DNA from: JAOXRU01 sp965247735
GTDB taxonomy: Bacteria > Bacteroidota > Bacteroidia > Flavobacteriales > Flavobacteriaceae
Assembly: GCA_965247735.1 (NCBI GenBank)
Contig: CBDFHN010000002.1
Location: 2,976,001 to 3,040,000 of the forward strand
DNA: 64,000 nt
Direction of reading: 5' to 3'
A program made the translations under genes and the position numbers. This document shows positions 18,508-27,128 of the stretch, piece after piece. How positions within the stretch are numbered: the stretch's first letter is position 1; the number at the start of each line of letters is the position of its first letter. The notes under the pieces are model-generated. The model was not told the DNA's origin, ran no database searches, and was given only the letters and a program-made list of their open reading frames with translations.

Positions 18508-18906
18508 TTATACAGAACCAAGATACACCCAATGTTCGTTTTCTCTAACAAAAGCGGAATTTTCATGTATAACGTCCAGTTTTTTATCTTCTTCAAAATA
18601 AGCTTTGAATTCTACACGCCCTTTTTTATCTGTAACTGCTCCCTTTGATATTTTTAAGACTTCCAATCGTATCCAACGTACCTTTTTTGCCCAAGTTACA
18701 ATTTCTTCCTTTTCAGAACTAGGTCTGGTTTTAGTATGGTGACTTTGCATTAAATAATCGCCATTTGCCATAGTAAAAGCGGTGTATCGTGATCGCATTA
18801 AATCTTCAGCCGTTAATGCCAATTTGATATCTAAATGAATCCGTCCACAACAGTCCTTATAGCTTTTTTCTCTTCCACAATTACAGTTTTTAGCATCAGA
18901 ATTCAT
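18508..18906 (-). CDS. YchJ-like SEC-C motif protein
   Basis: 132 residues from MNSDAKNC; a start 24 residues earlier is possible but lacks family similarity. The N-terminus has the zinc-binding SEC-C motif (CNCGREKSYKDCCG), followed by the YchJ domain LTAEDLMRSRYTAFTMANGDYLMQSHH and WIRLEVLKISKG. YchJ proteins are small NTF2-like proteins of unknown function that are common in bacteria. Single gene, divergent from the DKNYY gene downstream. Confidence 0.85.
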   Translation of the reverse strand: MNSDAKNCNCGREKSYKDCCGRIHLDIKLALTAEDLMRSRYTAFTMANGDYLMQSHHTKTRPSSEKEEIVTWAKKVRWIRLEVLKISKGAVTDKKGRVEFKAYFEEDKKLDVIHENSAFVRENEHWVYLGSV

Positions 18907-19055
18907 ACATCTTCTTTTTTTTACAATAGTACTATCAGTATTCACAACAGCATAGCAAGCAATGACAACATTATGCAAATTTCACTGAAAAATGGGAGTA
19001 ATACCACATTTATTATCCTTTATTTTGAATTGTATAAGCTTACTAAAAAACTATT

Positions 19056-20039
19056 ATGATATTTCTATATATACTACTCGGTTTTGCCGCTTTAGTAATT
19101 TTTGGCATATACCGACTTACGCATCGCTTTGGTGGTTTAATAAATAAGGGCAAATCTTCCTCCTATTTCTACACCAAAAAAAGAGACGGGCTTTTGTTTT
19201 GTCAAAACGGAAACTGGTTTTCTTTAGGAGAGGTTAAAATGGATGCTGATAAAGAATCTTTCCTTGTCTTATCTGAGTATTATTCCAAGGATAAAAACAA
19301 TGCGTATTATAGAAATAAAAAAATACTTGCCCCATTAGACCTCGCTACTTTTGAGGTGAAAGAAGATTATATTCCTGTGGATAAAAACAATGTTTATACT
19401 TTTAAAGCATATGATGAAATTGGGGAGGAAAACGACGAAATTTTAGTAATTGTACAAGAAGCCGACCCTAAAACGTATAAATCCCTAGATTATAACTGGG
19501 ATATGGATAGAAACCATGTCTTTTTACATAATAAAGCTACTAAAGAACTAGATGTAGGCAGTTTTAAGATACTTGGAAGTCATTTTTGTGAAGATAAAAA
19601 TGCAGTATATTATTACAATTCGGAAACTGGAATTACAAAAACCGATGCCAACCCTGAGGAAACAGAAGCATTAGACGATAACTATATCTGTGACCATAAT
19701 ACAGTATACTATTATAATGATGATACCTTTTCAGAAAAAGAAAAGCTAATTGTATTGCCCTATAAAGAGCGAAAAAACGTAAAACTATACAATGTATTTT
19801 ACCTCAGGATAGATGATGCTATCTATTTCCAAACGAAACTGGTTTTAGGTACTGATATTTCTAGTTTTGAAACATTTGATTATAGGTATGCCAAAAATAA
19901 CACCCATGTCTATTATGACGGTAAAATTATGGAGATGGTGGATGTAAGCACTTTTAAAAAAAATAAAGATGATTTTAGTTTTTCTGATAAAAACCACACT
20001 TATAAATTTGGAGAAATCGTAACAGAAACAGCAAATTAG
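19056..20039 (+). CDS. DKNYY-repeat protein
   Basis: 327 residues with an N-terminal membrane helix (IFLYILLGFAALVIFGIYRL) and repeated DKNxVYY units (SKDKNNAYYRNKKI, DKNNVYTFKAY, DRNHVFLHNK, DKNAVYYYNSE, DHNTVYYYND, KNNTHVYYDG), as in the DKNYY family. These repeats form beta structures of unknown role. The ankyrin-repeat gene follows 21 bases downstream, and the pair is likely co-transcribed. In this region it could be part of a toxin-immunity or surface module, but nothing proves that. Confidence 0.85.
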   Translation: MIFLYILLGFAALVIFGIYRLTHRFGGLINKGKSSSYFYTKKRDGLLFCQNGNWFSLGEVKMDADKESFLVLSEYYSKDKNNAYYRNKKILAPLDLATFEVKEDYIPVDKNNVYTFKAYDEIGEENDEILVIVQEADPKTYKSLDYNWDMDRNHVFLHNKATKELDVGSFKILGSHFCEDKNAVYYYNSETGITKTDANPEETEALDDNYICDHNTVYYYNDDTFSEKEKLIVLPYKERKNVKLYNVFYLRIDDAIYFQTKLVLGTDISSFETFDYRYAKNNTHVYYDGKIMEMVDVSTFKKNKDDFSFSDKNHTYKFGEIVTETAN

Positions 20040-20060
20040 CTTTTAGTACAAAGAAAAAAT

Positions 20061-22490
20061 ATGATCGCATTCTTTCTAATTCATTTACTCATAAGGGGAC
20101 TAAAAATTATTTTTACTCCACTAATAGCAATTCCCCTATTTGGGTTTCTAATTTTGCTTATTAGTTCTACTCCTTGGGATTATAAAAGTGTTTTGTTTCT
20201 AATCTCATTAGGAGGGCTAATGCAACTCTTTGAATTAAAGATTAAAGACTTTAGAGCGGCTTATTACGAGAAAAAACTTTCTATTCATCTTTATGATTTT
20301 CCAAAAGGCTTAACTGGTAGTGATATTGGCTACTACAGCCTAAGTTTTTTTCCAGCTATTCTTGTTCTTTTCCTTTTATTTTTAACAGGATATCTGTTCA
20401 ATTTATCATTTGGAAGCCCACTTTTTCTAATCTTCCTTTCCTCTATTCTTATTTTCTTATATGCCATAAACCCTTTCTTTATAGCTCCTCAGTTTTCTGT
20501 TAATGGGCATTCTCATAGTACCGATGAAAAATTAATGCCAATGCATAAGGCAGCAAATGAAGGTGATTTAAAAACTCTTAAAAAGCTTATTGCTAGTAAA
20601 CCTAAAGACATACATCATAAGACCAATTTTGGTACTTATGCCATTCATTTTACGGTAAAAGCAAATAAATATACAGCTACTAAGTTGCTACTTGATGCTG
20701 GTGCAGAAATTAATTGTACCAATCGGTATGAAGAAACAGTGCTGATGCTTGCAGCTAGTAATCAGGATTTTAAAATGGTGCAATTGCTACTAGCAAACAA
20801 TGCAGACGCTCAACTAGTGAATAACAATCGAGAAAATGCATTGTTTTATACTCTGTCTAATCTTAGTGTTTTTAAGCTATTGGTTGCCAATGAGGCATCC
20901 ATTTATAACATTAATGCTAATGGGGAATCCCTGATTTCTGCCGCAGCAGGATTAAAAACAAAACCTGAACTTTTTGTAAAAAGTACTGATGCTCCAAAAA
21001 CGAACGCTAAAGATCTAGTCGTTTATCTATTAGAAAAAGGATTGTCTGCTAACGGACTATCAAAAGAAACCATTTTACCTATTGTAAAAGCCGTTACTTC
21101 AGCAAATAGATCAGTCGTAGAACTTTTATTAGCAGAAGGTGCCGATCCAAACCTAAAAAATAGAGATCAGCAAACAGCATTGAGTGCCGCAATTGCTAAA
21201 GCAAATATGCCTTTGGTTAAATTATTAATTACACATAATGCAGATGTAAATTTACCAATACTTGCCGATTTTTATTTTAAAAACCTAATTACTCCATTAG
21301 AGTTTGCCTACGAATCATCAAGCCTATTTTCTGGAGTTATAGTCATACAAAACCAAAACGCTATTGTAGATTACCTCATCCAACATGGTGCTGAAATAAA
21401 CCCTGAGGGAAAATATAAAAAAGCCCATATGCTTAGAGCTATTAGATTGTTAGACAACAACAGTCTATTTCAACATATAGACACTTTACCAGAGCTAATT
21501 ATAGGCAAAGAAACCCTCTTGTTAGATACAGAAGAACTAAAATGGTATTTTACCAATCGTTTTCTTCAAGACAAAGCCTATTTAACGATGCCTTTTAATA
21601 CCCTTAGTTATTATTTTCAAGTAATGCTTAAGGATAATTTATCCAGTGAAGAGTCACTTCAAGATTGTTTTTTAATGCTCTTTTTAAATAATTCAAAAAA
21701 AGCTGAAACTGGTATTTTAGAGTGCTATGCTAAATATCATGATAAAAAAGAAGACATACAAAACACTGCAAAAGCTGTTTTAAAAGCTGCTTTCAATAAA
21801 AAAGCAAACAATACAATGATTGCAGATGTAACAACGAATAACAATATACAAGAAGCTATTGATAACACTTTAGAAGAACGTTATTTAAATAGACTTAAAA
21901 ATAATAATCAAGATGAAAAAACCACAAAAAAAATGATAACACTTGCTCTTGGTTTAGAAAATGATTTTGAACATGCCCTGAAGAATACTGAATTGGTTCA
22001 GCATTATATCGACAATTCGGAACAATTGGCAAAAGGCAGTAAAACACCAAAATCCCTTTCTTTTGCATTTGCAAACTACACTACAAAACTACTTATAAAA
22101 ACGATAGAGCAGTCTAAGTTTGAGGATTCCAAGCTCCTTTTTTGTAGTTACCTCCACAATATTTGTCCATATACTGGGCTTGATGAAAAAAGTGAAGATA
22201 TCGCTAGCAATGGCTTAGTCTTATCTATTTTAACCAAAGACAGTACTATTAGCGAACTCATTTTTGAACGCCTTTTAAACGAAAGCTTTACTATCGAAAA
22301 TACCTCAAACGCAATTCTACTTTATAATTTAGCTTGCTATTATTCCTTAGAAAATGATAAAAAAAATCTGCTAATTGCTACCAAATTTGCGATAAAACAC
22401 GGTAAAGAAGCTTCTCAGTTTTTAAATGATAGTGATTTTGACGGTTTTATGAATGATGCTGATTTTATGGGGGTTTTAGGTGAAAAATAA
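20061..22490 (+). CDS. membrane-anchored ankyrin-repeat protein
   Basis: 809 residues. Four hydrophobic segments in the first 150 residues suggest membrane anchoring. Ankyrin repeats follow at about 160-460 (MHKAANEGDLKTLKKLIA, ATKLLLDAGAEINCTNRYEETVLMLAA, VVELLLAEGADPNLKNRDQQTALSAA). The C-terminal 350 residues are helical with no recognised domain and end in a TPR-like ILLYNLACYYSLENDKKNLL. It probably scaffolds protein contacts at the membrane. It is co-oriented with the DKNYY gene 21 bases upstream, and a terminator follows it. Confidence 0.85.
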   Translation: MIAFFLIHLLIRGLKIIFTPLIAIPLFGFLILLISSTPWDYKSVLFLISLGGLMQLFELKIKDFRAAYYEKKLSIHLYDFPKGLTGSDIGYYSLSFFPAILVLFLLFLTGYLFNLSFGSPLFLIFLSSILIFLYAINPFFIAPQFSVNGHSHSTDEKLMPMHKAANEGDLKTLKKLIASKPKDIHHKTNFGTYAIHFTVKANKYTATKLLLDAGAEINCTNRYEETVLMLAASNQDFKMVQLLLANNADAQLVNNNRENALFYTLSNLSVFKLLVANEASIYNINANGESLISAAAGLKTKPELFVKSTDAPKTNAKDLVVYLLEKGLSANGLSKETILPIVKAVTSANRSVVELLLAEGADPNLKNRDQQTALSAAIAKANMPLVKLLITHNADVNLPILADFYFKNLITPLEFAYESSSLFSGVIVIQNQNAIVDYLIQHGAEINPEGKYKKAHMLRAIRLLDNNSLFQHIDTLPELIIGKETLLLDTEELKWYFTNRFLQDKAYLTMPFNTLSYYFQVMLKDNLSSEESLQDCFLMLFLNNSKKAETGILECYAKYHDKKEDIQNTAKAVLKAAFNKKANNTMIADVTTNNNIQEAIDNTLEERYLNRLKNNNQDEKTTKKMITLALGLENDFEHALKNTELVQHYIDNSEQLAKGSKTPKSLSFAFANYTTKLLIKTIEQSKFEDSKLLFCSYLHNICPYTGLDEKSEDIASNGLVLSILTKDSTISELIFERLLNESFTIENTSNAILLYNLACYYSLENDKKNLLIATKFAIKHGKEASQFLNDSDFDGFMNDADFMGVLGEK

Positions 22491-22502
22491 TTTGTATGCA
22501 AA

Positions 22503-22538
22503 AACCACAACATTGCTGCTGTGGTTCATATTTCTTTT
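22503..22538 (+). terminator. terminator after the ankyrin gene
   Basis: AACCACA pairs with TGTGGTT around a 10-base loop, followed by a T-rich stretch, 12 bases after the stop. Confidence 0.7.
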
Positions 22539-22540
22539 TC

Positions 22541-22600
22541 TTACTCGTTACCGCCACTCGCTAAAAGCAAGCGGTAGCCTATACTGGCGGCATCAGGGGA
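22541..22600 (-). pseudogene. C-terminal remnant (SIGYR type), copy 1
   Basis: On the minus strand an open frame reads PDAASIGYRLLLASGGNE and stops. A second version (NDSSSIGYRSLLKSGCKK, stop) lies at 24070-24135. The shared DNA and peptide show duplicated tail fragments of one gene family; the ending resembles that of FGE-sulfatase-type domains (..SxGFRLVL..), but this is uncertain. Confidence 0.45.
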
Positions 22601-22632
22601 GTCTTAACATATACTAGCACCAACATGATGGA

Positions 22633-22932
22633 TTACCATTCATGATTCAATTCGTTAATCCATTTTTTATCACTGTAATATTTAATTAATGACTTTCCAC
22701 AAAATGGACAGTTATTAATTAATAATACTTTTGAAGAGCTTGAAGATAGTTTTTGTTCATAACCTTCAGTTAGCATAAAATTGTTGTTATTCCCTAGATT
22801 AATCCCTCTTTTTTCACTTTCAATTCTAAAGCTTTTTGAATTGTTTATAATCCTAAAGTTGATCCCGAACTTTTTATCTGTTTTATGAAGAGCTATTAAC
22901 CTTTCACAGCATCCCTTATTATTTTTAAACAT
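22633..22932 (-). CDS. small hypothetical protein, CxxC ribbon, immunity-like
   Basis: 99 residues with CC near the start (NKGCCERL) and a CPFCGKSL knuckle near residue 75. No family was recognised. It is the last of three small minus-strand genes set between duplicated remnants, a layout typical of orphan immunity genes left behind in polymorphic-toxin loci. It has no signal peptide and is probably cytoplasmic. Confidence 0.55.
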   Translation of the reverse strand: MFKNNKGCCERLIALHKTDKKFGINFRIINNSKSFRIESEKRGINLGNNNNFMLTEGYEQKLSSSSSKVLLINNCPFCGKSLIKYYSDKKWINELNHEW

Positions 22933-23049
22933 ATTAGATTATTTTACGATTTGACCAAAGGTTTCAACTAATTCTTTACCGATAAATCGATACTCTATAC
23001 TCACCCCGATTTAATCATAAATCTTGGGTTTTATATTCTTATTAAAGAG

Positions 23050-23322
23050 TCAAAATGTTAATATTTCATTTAACTTTTTAGTATGGTCTATTATTTTTGG
23101 TGGAATAAGCCTTCCAATCACTTTCTCTTCTATTGGGTTTATATCAAAACATTTCCATTGATTACCTTTTATAATTCCCAAAGAAGGAGCTTCGATATAG
23201 CCATCTTCAGGGAGTATAAAATATTGATCCCATTCGGAAATTTCTATATAAGAATCGCAATTCCAATGAAATCGGATTTTACATTTATACTTATCTAAAA
23301 TATTTTTAACTATTGCTATCAT
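23050..23322 (-). CDS. small hypothetical protein, candidate immunity gene
   Basis: 90 residues from MIAIVKNILDKYKC, chosen because the upstream Met would overlap further into the remnant frame. Acidic and aromatic-rich (WNCDSYIEISEWDQYFILPEDGYIEAPSLG), which resembles immunity proteins in general, but no family was recognised. Its first 17 bases overlap the end of an upstream coding remnant (stop at 23306), the coupling expected of a toxin tail followed by its immunity gene. Confidence 0.55.
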   Translation of the reverse strand: MIAIVKNILDKYKCKIRFHWNCDSYIEISEWDQYFILPEDGYIEAPSLGIIKGNQWKCFDINPIEEKVIGRLIPPKIIDHTKKLNEILTF

Positions 23323-23488
23323 TAGTTTTTTTGGATGGATTGGAATAATACTGACCAGCAGAATCATAATAGTCTCGAGTCTCTTTCTCTATTCTATTAC
23401 TCATACTCGGCACAGAAAGCATTTCTCCGCAAGCACGTTTACGGTATATTCGAGCGATCAGATACTCATAAATTAGTAATGATATAAG
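23306..23488 (-). pseudogene. toxin-tail-like coding remnant
   Basis: The minus-strand frame is open from just after the SUKH stop to a stop at 23306 (ARIYRKRACGEMLSVPSM ... KETRDYYDSAGQYYSN), with no start codon at its beginning. About 60 bases of it (23397-23460) are repeated at 24217-24275. I read it as the last part of a displaced toxin gene whose immunity gene follows with an overlap. Confidence 0.45.
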
Positions 23489-24031
23489 CTACCCATCATA
23501 TCCCAATATTGCAAAATAAAATTTTAAATATTTTTCTCCTCCTGCAACAACAGCAATTTCTTCTGCCTTTTTATGTATTGCCTCTTGGTTTTCGTAAAGA
23601 TTTTCATCAGCAGCTTTTAGCTCATTAAACTTCCCTGACAATAGTAAGCTTTTTAAAAACAAGGAAGCTGTTTTTGAACAATACCATAACACTTCATTTC
23701 CTTCTTCCCTGCTAAGAACAACTATTTCATCAGTGCGTTTATCAATAGCCATATGATCGGCATCAAATGCACCAAAGACTAAATAGTCTTCGGTTTCTTC
23801 TATTTTTTGGTCGCTATTTAAATGTACCATGCCTATATCAAAATTTTCAACCTTATATCTTTTAACTAAATCGATAATGGGATTTAGGTATCTACTTGTT
23901 CCATCATGTTCTTTCAAGTAATACCTCTTAATAAATTTTTCAATTTCAAAGGCATCAAGTCCTTCCTTTTTTAAAAAATCTTCCTTTGGAGCAATTTGTT
24001 TTAGTCCTTCTATAAATTCAAAAGCATTCAT
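23489..24031 (-). CDS. SUKH/SMI1-like immunity protein
   Basis: 180 residues. The pattern of an acidic N-terminal helix (ALEFIEGL-type), YLVFGAFDADHMAIDKRTDEIVVLSREEGNEVLWYCSKTASLFLKSLL is that of the SUKH (SMI1/KNR4) superfamily, which supplies immunity proteins against nuclease toxins in contact-dependent and T6SS/T9SS-type systems. No cognate toxin gene is intact beside it; remnants flank it on both sides. No signal peptide. Probably an orphan immunity gene. Confidence 0.75.
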   Translation of the reverse strand: MNAFEFIEGLKQIAPKEDFLKKEGLDAFEIEKFIKRYYLKEHDGTSRYLNPIIDLVKRYKVENFDIGMVHLNSDQKIEETEDYLVFGAFDADHMAIDKRTDEIVVLSREEGNEVLWYCSKTASLFLKSLLLSGKFNELKAADENLYENQEAIHKKAEEIAVVAGGEKYLKFYFAILGYDG

Positions 24032-24069
24032 TTTGTTTATTGTTAAGAGACTTCTCTAATTATTATTTC

Positions 24070-24135
24070 TTACTTTTTACAGCCACTCTTTAAAAGCGAA
24101 CGGTATCCTATACTTGAATCATTGAGTGAGTAATT
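24070..24135 (-). pseudogene. C-terminal remnant (SIGYR type), copy 2
   Basis: The minus-strand frame reads SLNDSSSIGYRSLLKSGCKK and stops 39 bases before the SUKH start. It is related to the fragment at 22541-22600 in both DNA and peptide. Confidence 0.45.
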
Positions 24136-24216
24136 GTTAATCATACTGCACAATTTAATCATTTTTCATTAATTATCTTAAAAACATAAACCTCCTTGCT
24201 AAAGGTTTATTCATCT

Positions 24217-24275
24217 TACTCATAATCGGCACAGAAAACATTTATACGCAATCACGTTTGCGGCATATCCGATCT
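24217..24275. repeat. second copy of the toxin-tail repeat
   Basis: The stretch TTACTCATAATCGGCACAGA onward matches 23397-23460 with about 80% identity (counted by eye). Here all frames are broken by stops, so only a decayed copy remains. The following 300 bases up to the SDR promoter (24276-24577) hold nothing I can support. Confidence 0.5.
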
Positions 24276-24577
24276 ACTGGGTGCTTTATATCATCTACAA
24301 GGATAACCAAGTATGCCAAAAACAAGGGGTAAATTGAACTTTTATTTTTGAATCCAAACCAAAGGTTATCTAGTACTTGCATGATTCTTTTTAACAAGAC
24401 CTATTTTATCTGTTTTTTCAAAAATCGATAACTATTAGTTTTTATCTCAATTATTTTCATCCATAATTTCTAAACAAAAAATTCATCTCAACTGACTGAC
24501 TTTAAACGTTTTAAATCCATGGTTATTCAAGAGAAATATGGTTAATCAAAACTTTAAGAAAAATTTATTCATTTTTA

Positions 24578-24626
24578 TTTGGAACAATCGTTCCGTTACA
24601 CATATCTTTGCGGAACAATCATTCCG
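24578..24626 (+). promoter_or_regulatory. SDR promoter with two TetR-type operators
   Basis: The -33 TTTG (24578-24581) and -7 TATCTTTG (24603-24610) are 21 bases apart. GGAACAATCGTTCC lies between the boxes, and CGGAACAATCATTCCG follows the -7 box directly. A related palindrome GGAATAATTATTCC stands before the tetR-type gene, so one repressor probably controls both. Confidence 0.75.
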
Positions 24627-24650
24627 AAATAAATATAAAAAATTAATAAA

Positions 24651-25412
24651 ATGAGTAGATTAGAAAACAAAATTGCAGTAGTAACAGGTGGTAATAGTGG
24701 TATTGGCTTTGCTACCGCTAAAGAATTTATTGCACAAGGTGCAAAAGTGGTTATTACAGGTAGAAATAAAGAAAGAGTAACTGCTGCTGCTGCAGAATTA
24801 GGTGCAAATGCTACTGGAATTGTGTCAGAGGCTTCCAATATTAAAGATACCGAGAATCTAGTTGCAGAAGTAGGTGCGAAATATGGTAAAGTAGATGTAT
24901 TGTTTGTAAATGCAGGTGTTTTTCAGCCAGCTCCAGTAGGGCAAACTACCGAAGAAATGTTCGATACCCAAATGGGAATCAATTTTAAAGGTGCTGTATT
25001 TACTACCGAAAAGTTTTTACCAATCTTAAATGATGGTGCTTCTATCATTAACTTATCGTCTATAAATGCCTATACAGGAATGCCAAATACCGCAATCTAT
25101 GCGGCATCAAAAGCAGCATTAAACTCGTATACAAGAACAGCAGCAACAGAATTGGCTCCAAGAAAAATCAGGATTAATGCAGTAAATCCTGGACCAGTAG
25201 CTACCCCTATCTTTAATAAAACAGGAATGCCAGAAGAGCAACTTAATGATTTTGCACAAGCAGTACAAGCACGTATTCCTCTAAAGCGATTTGGACAACC
25301 AGAAGAAATAGCAAAGCTTGTTAGCTTTTTAGCCTCCGATGATGCTTCTTTTATTACAGGTTCTGAATATAATATTGATGGTGGAATAAATATTAATCCA
25401 TTATTGTCATAA
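24651..25412 (+). CDS. short-chain dehydrogenase/reductase
   Basis: 253 residues with the classical SDR layout: cofactor loop VTGGNSGIGFATA (about 11-23), NAG at about 89-91, catalytic Ser in INLSSINAYTG, Tyr/Lys in YAASKAALNSY (YxxxK) and a C-terminal ITGSEYNIDGG. It is an NAD(P)-dependent oxidoreductase whose substrate cannot be told. Its promoter carries two operators shared with the TetR gene that follows after 119 bases, the usual arrangement for an aldehyde/quinone-type stress reductase controlled by a local repressor. Confidence 0.93.
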   Translation: MSRLENKIAVVTGGNSGIGFATAKEFIAQGAKVVITGRNKERVTAAAAELGANATGIVSEASNIKDTENLVAEVGAKYGKVDVLFVNAGVFQPAPVGQTTEEMFDTQMGINFKGAVFTTEKFLPILNDGASIINLSSINAYTGMPNTAIYAASKAALNSYTRTAATELAPRKIRINAVNPGPVATPIFNKTGMPEEQLNDFAQAVQARIPLKRFGQPEEIAKLVSFLASDDASFITGSEYNIDGGININPLLS

Positions 25413-25430
25413 TTATTCTTTAGACTTAAT

Positions 25431-25462
25431 CTGGAATAATTATTCCAATATATATACTTTTG
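25431..25462 (+). promoter_or_regulatory. tetR promoter with palindromic operator
   Basis: The perfect palindrome GGAATAATTATTCC (25432-25445) precedes a -7 box TACTTTTG (25455-25462). The palindrome has the same GGAA/TTCC half-sites as the two operators at the SDR promoter, indicating autoregulation. Confidence 0.7.
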
Positions 25463-25526
25463 TGGTTAGCATTAATACCTATCATTTTTTAAAATGAACA
25501 TTAACTGCTAACCACAAAAGTTTTTT
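25457..25526 (+). terminator. long hairpin plus T-run in the tetR 5' leader
   Basis: CTTTTGTGGTTAGCA (25457 onward) is complementary to TGCTAACCACAAAAG (25506-25520), and TTAA/TTAA extends the stem; TTTTTT follows. It ends 5 bases before the start codon, so it could act as an attenuator or as a terminator for read-through. Confidence 0.55.
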
Positions 25527-25531
25527 AAATT

Positions 25532-26116
25532 ATGGCACGTACAAAAAAGTTTGATGAAAAAGTGATTTTAAAAAAGGCACTTGATTTGTTCTGGCATCAA
25601 GGCTATAATGGTACTTCTGCTCAAAACTTAGTAGATGGACTTGGAATTAGCAGGTCTAGTCTTTATGATACCTTTGGTGATAAAAGAAGTCTTTTTATAA
25701 AATCATTATCATTTTACCGTAAAGAGACAAGCAATGCTATGATTGCCATGATTAAGGAATCAGAAGATATTAATATCACCTTAAAACAAATATTTGACTT
25801 TGCCATTAGCGAATCTATTCAAGATAAACTCAAAAAAGGATGTTTTATGGTAAATACTACTGTAGAACTAGCGCCACACGATAAAGAAATTGCGCAGCTT
25901 GTACAACAGAACATGCTAGATATTGAAAACGCACTTCTTTTGGCTATTGAAAAGGGACAAAAAGATGGAGTCATTAACAGTAGCCATAACCCTAAAGATT
26001 TGGCGCACTTTTTATACACAAATATTGTTGGACTTCGAGTAGTTTCTAAATCTAATGTAGACAAAAAGGTGTATCAATCTAATGTGAAAATTGCATTGTC
26101 TGTATTGCATAACTAG
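25532..26116 (+). CDS. TetR/AcrR-family repressor
   Basis: 194 residues. The N-terminal TetR helix-turn-helix (9-55) reads ILKKALDLFWHQGYNGTSAQNLVDGLGISRSSLYDTFGDKRSLF. The C-terminal ligand domain resembles the TetR_C_16/YxaF group (KKGCFMVNTTVELAPHDKEIAQLVQ), where a conserved Cys such as that in KGCFM often senses electrophiles. It probably represses itself and the SDR through the GGAA...TTCC palindromes. The gene following is not obviously related. Confidence 0.9.
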   Translation: MARTKKFDEKVILKKALDLFWHQGYNGTSAQNLVDGLGISRSSLYDTFGDKRSLFIKSLSFYRKETSNAMIAMIKESEDINITLKQIFDFAISESIQDKLKKGCFMVNTTVELAPHDKEIAQLVQQNMLDIENALLLAIEKGQKDGVINSSHNPKDLAHFLYTNIVGLRVVSKSNVDKKVYQSNVKIALSVLHN

Positions 26117-26243
26117 AAATTAGTGTCCTTTCTTATTCTTCTTCCATTTTTATTTTTTATCACCACTTAGCGGACGTTTGTCAAAAAAAGTAGCTTCATA
26201 TACGTTCCTCTTGTAAGTTCGTACTATATCAAAAACGAATAGT

Positions 26244-27116
26244 ATGAATACACTAAAAATCGAAAACCTATCCAAAACCTATGCAAATGGAGTTACAGCC
26301 TTAAACCAAATTAGTCTTAGCATTTCTAATGGAATGTTTGGTCTATTAGGTCCTAATGGTGCTGGAAAATCATCTTTAATGAGAACGCTGGCAACATTAC
26401 AAGAGCCCAGTAGTGGAACAATCACTTTTAATGAGGTAGATAGTATCAAAAACCCTCAGGTTCTAAGAGATCAACTCGGTTATTTGCCTCAGGAATTTGG
26501 AGTATATCCAAAAATATCAGCTTACAAGTTATTAGATCATATTGCTGTATTAAAAGGAATTCTTAATCCCAAAGACCGAAAAGAACAAGTAAATGCTCTT
26601 TTAGAACAGACCAATCTATATACTTCAAGAAAAAAATCGGTGAGCACCTTCTCTGGAGGTATGCGACAACGATTTGGAATTGCCCAAGCCTTATTAGGCG
26701 ATCCAAAATTAATAATTGTAGATGAGCCTACCGCAGGTCTTGACCCAGAAGAACGAAACAGGTTTCATAACTTACTAAGCGAAATCGGGGAAAACATCAT
26801 CATAATTTTATCTACACATATTGTCGAAGATGTTCGAGACCTCTGTCCAAAAATGGCAATTTTAGGAGAAGGAAAATTAATAGCGGAAGGCATCCCTTCT
26901 GATCTTATCAATGAGTTAAATGGCAAAATCTGGCAAAGAACTATTGAAAAGAAAAACTTAGAAGCTTTTAAAGCTGCATTTAATGTGCTTTCTACCAAAT
27001 TATATTCTGGGAAAATTAAGCTTAATATTCTATCGGACAGCTGTCCAGAAAAAGGATTTCAACTGGTAAATCCAGATTTAGAAGATGTCTATTTTTCAAC
27101 CCTTACTACTCACTAA
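26244..27116 (+). CDS. ABC transporter ATPase
   Basis: 290 residues with Walker A GPNGAGKSS (about 36-44), a Q-loop LPQEFGVYP, the signature FSGGMRQRFGIAQAL, Walker B LIIVDEPTAGLDPEER and the switch histidine in STHIVED. The C-terminus has an extra domain of about 60 residues seen in ABC-2 type export ATPases. It lies 12 bases before the permease gene and certainly powers it. Confidence 0.93.
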   Translation: MNTLKIENLSKTYANGVTALNQISLSISNGMFGLLGPNGAGKSSLMRTLATLQEPSSGTITFNEVDSIKNPQVLRDQLGYLPQEFGVYPKISAYKLLDHIAVLKGILNPKDRKEQVNALLEQTNLYTSRKKSVSTFSGGMRQRFGIAQALLGDPKLIIVDEPTAGLDPEERNRFHNLLSEIGENIIIILSTHIVEDVRDLCPKMAILGEGKLIAEGIPSDLINELNGKIWQRTIEKKNLEAFKAAFNVLSTKLYSGKIKLNILSDSCPEKGFQLVNPDLEDVYFSTLTTH

Positions 27117-27128
27117 TACTCCAAAGAC

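Noticed and set aside
24651..25412. The SDR as a fatty-acid-synthesis FabG
   Set aside because: No fab genes are adjacent and the TetR operators at its promoter indicate an inducible accessory oxidoreductase.
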